Shown: one piece after another, positions 59,154 to 64,000 of the stretch
Layout of the letters: every line of letters begins with the position of its first letter
Numbering within the stretch: the stretch's first letter is position 1
DNA from: Agapanthus africanus
Taxonomy: Eukaryota; Streptophyta; Magnoliopsida; Asparagales; Amaryllidaceae
Direction of reading: 5' to 3'
Length of the DNA: 64,000 nt
Assembly (NCBI GenBank): GCA_030015575.1
Contig: CM057337.1
Location: forward strand, 297,190,044-297,254,043
The notes under the pieces: model-generated
The model's input: the letters and a program-made list of their open reading frames with translations, nothing else
Databases searched by the model: none
Told to the model about the DNA's origin: nothing
Made by a program: the position numbers and the translations under genes

Positions 59154-61421
59154 TGTAAGTGCACGGCGGCGCCCCGGCCGTCAATTGGACGGCCAAATGC
59201 GGAAGCGGTGATAAACTTTAATTTTACTTGAACTGGCAAACCGCCGCGCACTAATACCCGGATCGAACCATTAATTAGTCCTAGCTATCTACAAGATGGG
59301 GAAGAGAGATATACCGACAGATCCGAGTCCTCCGGTCTTCTCGTCGTCGTCCCGATCTCCTGCGCAATGTCCCGTCTCCTCCTCGTCGCCGGAAGTGCAC
59401 CACATTGCCTACTTCTTTTACGGGTTCCCACCTCAATGCCGAGGCAACTCGGGCATGAAGCTGGCTAGTCGACGTGCCCAAGATTTGCTGTAGAATATTG
59501 TGTGGATTACATGTCTCACTTTGGGGTTGTGGGAATTGCCTTTTGGTGGAGGGATGAACTATGGAGTTTGGAGATGGAACTTGTGGATATTTGGGAGCAT
59601 GAAATGAACCAAATACCCACCCTCATAATTTTTTGGACAGCCCCCTAGTGCTTGGGCCGGCCATGACAATGGTGGAGAGGTGAAAATGAGAGAGTGGGGG
59701 AGACTCTCACAAAAGAATGGGAGCCATTCTCATATCATACAAAAGAGAGAGAGAGGAAAAGTTATCATATGGAAAATAATGATCACCAAGAAAAGTCCTC
59801 ACTCAACAACCATATCATCTCCCATCATCAACAATCATGTCCACAAAAGTCATGCCATCATGACAAGAAGAAGTCAAGAAGTCAAGGTCAATGAAAAGCT
59901 ATCATGACACAAGAATATACAAAGAACCCCTCCACAAATACTTATTTGCAACAATGCAAATAAGCCCTCCTCCACCAAACTTCGGCCAATGAACGATACA
60001 AAGGAAATTGGCCGAAACGGAAAGCAAACTGGCAACTCCAGAAAACTGGTCCCGTAATAAATTACAGGAAAACCCCGATACTGTGCATACACACCCGCAT
60101 TTGTATTCCGACTGAAATACAAATGCAATGAGACAAAATCTACACTGTACTATACTAGGATCCGGCTTAAACCAAAGCCGGCTAGTATTATCCGTTCGAT
60201 CCTGATCCGTGCAATACCGCACGTATCTGATCGAACCCTGCCATATAACCATACGGCCTATAGTACAAACTGTCCGATCCGGATCCGTGCAATACCGCAC
60301 GTATCTGATCGGACCTTGCTATATCTTCATACGGCCTCTACAACCTTTCGCCCGAAAGCTGAGTAACAGAATGTGGGGGACTCTAAAGACTCGTCAACAC
60401 CTTGGTTGTGGATTTAACCACTAGCACGTCAGAGGTATAAGCCAATACGTAACGGGCTACCAGGTATTGACTAAAAGGGACGTCTGTGAGCGAACTCAGC
60501 CTGACAACCCTACTGAGCCTGTCAGAGACAATATCCATACAGTCCGGTCCGTTCGTCTATGAGTATCGCATGGCGGGCCTAGGGGGTTGGTAAAAGTCAG
60601 ACCCCCAAAAGCGGTACAAGTCGTGTCGGAGTGTAGCCCAGAACACCCTGAGATACTACTGGAATACCTACCAGTAAATCTCCTTGCCTCGGCCGAGGGC
60701 TTCGTGTAATGGCTTTCCTAGACACAGCACGACCTCACCCCCAATACCGGGAGAGACGAACCCCTGAAGATACGCTCACTGCCTCCATGTGGCTCGGGAC
60801 TGTACCCAACTAAAACCTGTTTGCACGACTCCTTTGAGCCGTGGTAGGGTAGTAATCAAAGTACAGTGGGAACACACACAAGACAAATGACGATCCCCAG
60901 GTCGATGAACTAACATGTACACATGTCACCAGGGAACTGCCATCTGACGTCTGGTATATGACCAACTAGCATGTTCCCGGCGAGTCCTGTCCGGTGTACT
61001 CATAACCCAATGAGCACCTGTATACATCTTAGGTGATCCAACTGACACCAGTGGCTTGTGAGACCGGCCACCGCCCCTCGTCGGGGTCTCGACTGTATAC
61101 ACTAGTCTACTCTGGAGTATCGATTCCCTGTCTCGAAACTCTCACGACTAGGGACCATTTAAGGGTATGCTTATAGACTGCCAGCTCCCACTTATATGAT
61201 CGCCCTCATACTGCTGGTGGTCAAGCAAGAATCCTAGGGGCTCTACCAACGTGTAATAGCGACTTGTCAGGTCACCTAAAGCAGTACACGATGATAAAGG
61301 TAAACCAGATAGCATACTATCATCTCGAGTAAGACTGTCCTACCGGGATAGGTCCTCCATCAATCATTGCAATCACGTACCTGTGACCTAATAATTGACT
61401 CTGAGGGCACTATCTCCAACA
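59154..61421 (-). repeat. 3' LTR of L
   Basis: 2268 bp, A family. The hairpin pair is at 60194-60236 and 60272-60314 with both covarying outer stems perfect; TTATTTGCA/TGCAAATAA and TTCGGCCAAT/ATTGGCCGAA are also kept. Confidence 0.92.
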
Positions 61422-61432
61422 ATCTCCCACTT
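61422..61432 (-). other. Polypurine tract of L
   Basis: Reverse complement AAGTGGGAGAT, next to the 3' LTR. Confidence 0.86.
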
Positions 61433-61533
61433 GCACTCAAGGGTAATTATTGCGATGTCGCATACTCACAGCCCGTGTGATACCGAACACCCAACTCCTC
61501 TACTAGTCAGTCTCACAAAGCTCGTTTGCAAAA

Positions 61534-62560
61534 CTATTGCGTTCGAGGAATAGCCTCAGTGAGTGGATCCGTTTTGTTGTCTTTTTCTATGTCTCTCTAT
61601 ATCTCATGTTCGCGGAGAAAGCCATCTCCCGAAATGAGCAATACCTGTCTTAGGATGTGTCTGGATGTCTGATGGGACCTAGCTCATAAATGAACTCCAA
61701 ATCCAAACTTCTTAGACTGTATCGTCAACTGAACTTAATCAGTATCCTGCGCCATGCCTCCCTCAGTATTGCCTTGGACCACCTGTCCAAAATACTGCCC
61801 CTCGTCAGAAGGAAAAACTATAACTCTGACAACCTCCTTGTCGTCCATGTCACCTTGGAAGCCTGGAATGATAACTGTCTCCTGCATGAGGCTGTCGTTA
61901 TCATATCCCTAGAACATCCACTTATGTTCTAAAACTGCTTCCGACTGTTTCTCCAGGATTGGATCAATGTCAACTTATTGCATCTAGTGCAAGAACAACA
62001 TCTGGTGTGGTACTTGACATCTTATGATTGACTCAATTGCCTGAGCAAGTGATCTGCCAATCATGCACATCCCTCTCCCCTTTAGTCTGTAAGACACCTT
62101 TAGAGAGGGTGACTCCATCACCTGCAGGTATACTACCGTGCCAGGAGTCGTCCATTCTAAAATACCCTTAGAATGCTGTCTAAGTACCCAGATTGGGAAA
62201 CTACCCAAATCTAGATCTAAAACCATAGATCTAGTAGCCAGTATGTCTGATATAAAATCCATTTCCTTTGTGGAGAAACCACTGTGTGACGACCAAAGTA
62301 TAACCGATTGTACTTTAGGAGTTTCTTTTCCTACCCTGTGTATGTCATCCAAATACCAGGATATTACACCCTACTACCTTCTCAACAGATGCATCCCCTA
62401 TTCTGATGAAGTCAAACCTATGACTGTCACGTCAGAAATAGATGATCTATCTCCGCTGCATCTGCTTTAGTCTATAAATAGACATAAGCTATCTGTCCAC
62501 CAATGCTTCCGCTGCTCCCACTGACTACGACAACCCTCTGGCAGAGTCATATAGACGTAC
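61534..62560 (-). pseudogene. Copia RT/RNase H remnant of L
   Basis: NKTDPLTEAIPRTQ then TAG (61534-61578) is the RNase H C-terminal motif with the same stop as A. Fragments near 61984-62352 match the RT-connection remnant of A and B. The frame change at PEG (about 62511-62545) is shared too. An open frame on the other strand at 62138-62470 is a shadow. Confidence 0.75.
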
Positions 62561-64000
62561 ACTTCTAAAACTAGTTTAGAACGACGCTATACTCATCCTC
62601 CCGCCGGGTCTCGCAGCCTGGAACAACAGCAATAGTAATTGTGGGTAAACAAGAACTTCCCTGTCACCGTCCTTGAGGCTACCGTAGTACCTCTCGGGTG
62701 CCTGAAGTTACCCACCTTATCTGCGGAGTGGCCAATGGAATGTCAAACCGGATTGAATCTTTAGGTTCCTTATCAAATCTTCAGTAATCGTTTGTGGTTT
62801 TGGAATCACTTCCAGTTCTACCATACTCCCACTACTGTTTTCTGAAAAAAATCCATTTTTAATAAAACTGTAGCGAGTCTGGAACAATATTGCTATTGTT
62901 CATCCAGATGGTAGAAAGTGAACCCTCGTCATAGCCTGGGTCAACCCACAAACAGCCATTACAGAAACGTGCCTTGAGTTGTCCAGTGTCTGGTTTTAAT
63001 CATAAACCGGACAACTCCCCGTACCTTAACAACGTTAAGATATGAACTGTTCTATATCCAATATAGAAACAGAGGCACTGATTTAATTGAACCAGATTCA
63101 AATCATGCAGCTGTCTCCAGTGCATGTCAACTTAATGGAAGGAGGCCGATCAGCGTTACTCAACTTAGGAATGCTTCCAATTATGAGTAACCTGAAAGAG
63201 AAGCAAGTTCTCTTTATCATTACTATCAACTGAATACCATACACAAGTATCTACATCTTCGATCACTTTGAAGAATCCCGATACTTGCTATACCTGGTTC
63301 TCTACTCTATTCAAATACCTATAACTTCTCAAAATTCGGACCCTGTGTTTCCACGAAAACACCTGTCTAAAAACTAGAGAAGTCATAAGTAAACCGAATA
63401 TAGTACGAGGACCAACCCCTCTGTCCTGATGGACCCTGGACAACATACAATACTCTGTATAAGTCCCTTGAGTCTGATAACTCATTCACTGTGTGTCGTA
63501 GGTTGAAAACTGTACTTATGGTTAAGAAGAATTACACCGCTGTTTAATGCTCCTTACCTAACCATCCACTGATATAGGTAAACGTCGTAGACATAATTTC
63601 AAAAAGGTATATCTCACTCTATGAAAATAGACGTACAGATATATCAATTTGAAATTGGTGCATGACAGCGGATATTCAAAACTAAATATTTGCCGACCGG
63701 CAAACAGTCCAGATGACTTCCTCAAATATCACCGATTACAACGAATCCCGATATAATGAGGACGATCACCCAATTCCCAATAACTTACTCCCACTCATCA
63801 TCTGTAAAACCATACAGATGTGAGAATCGTACATGGTAAATACATACCCTGGAGTAAGGACTAATTGGGAAATCAGTTTTCTTTTAACAGTACACAGTGG
63901 CACTGAAACATTGAAATGTTTCGATGGGGTATCCCGGTATTCCTAGTAATGCCTCTTCCAGATTCACGACTGTAACCGTATAATTCTTTGCCACCTCTCC
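62561..64000 (-). other. Decayed interior of L to window edge
   Basis: Collinear with about 820-2270 of B. No recognisable domain or intact frame. Confidence 0.7.

Larger units (their letters stand above)
59154..64000 (-). mobile_element. Copia element L (A family), 3' part
   Basis: Minus strand: 3' LTR 59154-61421, polypurine tract, then interior running off the right edge. AGATG (59149-59153) is the expected target duplication. It is more diverged from A and B than they are from each other; the 59500-59900 part of the LTR is notably different. Confidence 0.9.

Overview
This window is a pile of nested LTR retrotransposons from a large, repeat-rich plant nuclear genome. The plant call rests on several features: primer-binding sites complementary to initiator-Met tRNA (TGGTATCAGAGC) next to about 2.0-2.3 kb Copia LTRs, an Athila-like Ty3/Gypsy element with an Asp-tRNA-type primer site, and a Gypsy element with a very long, Tekay/Del-like LTR. 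I see no host gene, no rRNA or tRNA gene and no CRISPR array. The species cannot be read from the sequence.

Element names used here. J: Copia pol fragment, + strand, 55422-56182. G: Gypsy, - strand, whose about 4.9 kb 5' LTR is split into 10493-11864, 42788-44555 and 53624-55421, with its interior running left to 9297. D: Copia, - strand, 11865-42787. A: Copia, + strand, 13074-23354, inserted in the 3' LTR of D. E: Copia, - strand, same family as D, 30164-40555, inserted in the leader of D. H: Athila-like Gypsy, - strand, 44556-53623, inserted in the LTR of G. F: Copia LTR of the D/E family, 7673-9296, inserted in the interior of G. B: Copia of the A family, - strand, 1-7672, inserted in F. 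I: Copia, - strand, 56183-58882, inserted in J. K: short Athila-like LTR piece, 58883-59153, inserted in I. L: Copia of the A family, - strand, 59154-64000, inserted in K.

Four insertions are closed by matching 5-bp target duplications inside the window: A (ACAGC), D (CGGGT), E (CAGAG) and H (AGTCC). The nesting depth is four (J>G>D>A or E; J>G>F>B; J>I>K>L). B, F, G, I, K and L each show only one junction here.

Coding capacity is almost all lost. A, B and L carry a wrecked Copia pol with shared lesions, although the two LTRs of A are almost identical. D and E share one RT frameshift. H keeps gag and protease but has no RT, RNase H or integrase. J (protease plus GAG-pre-integrase) and I (RNase H) hold the cleanest reading frames. 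This suggests families copied in trans after losing their own pol.

The most unusual signal is structural. A-family LTRs carry an array of short perfect hairpins, and D/E/F LTRs carry a different array built on a TATCRCATA core. In both, paired arm changes keep stems intact. The leaders of A, B, D and E carry a long hairpin capped by a CGCGGAACCGC-type sequence about 130-170 nt after the primer site, and the leader and LTRs of the unrelated H carry similar CCGCGG palindromes.
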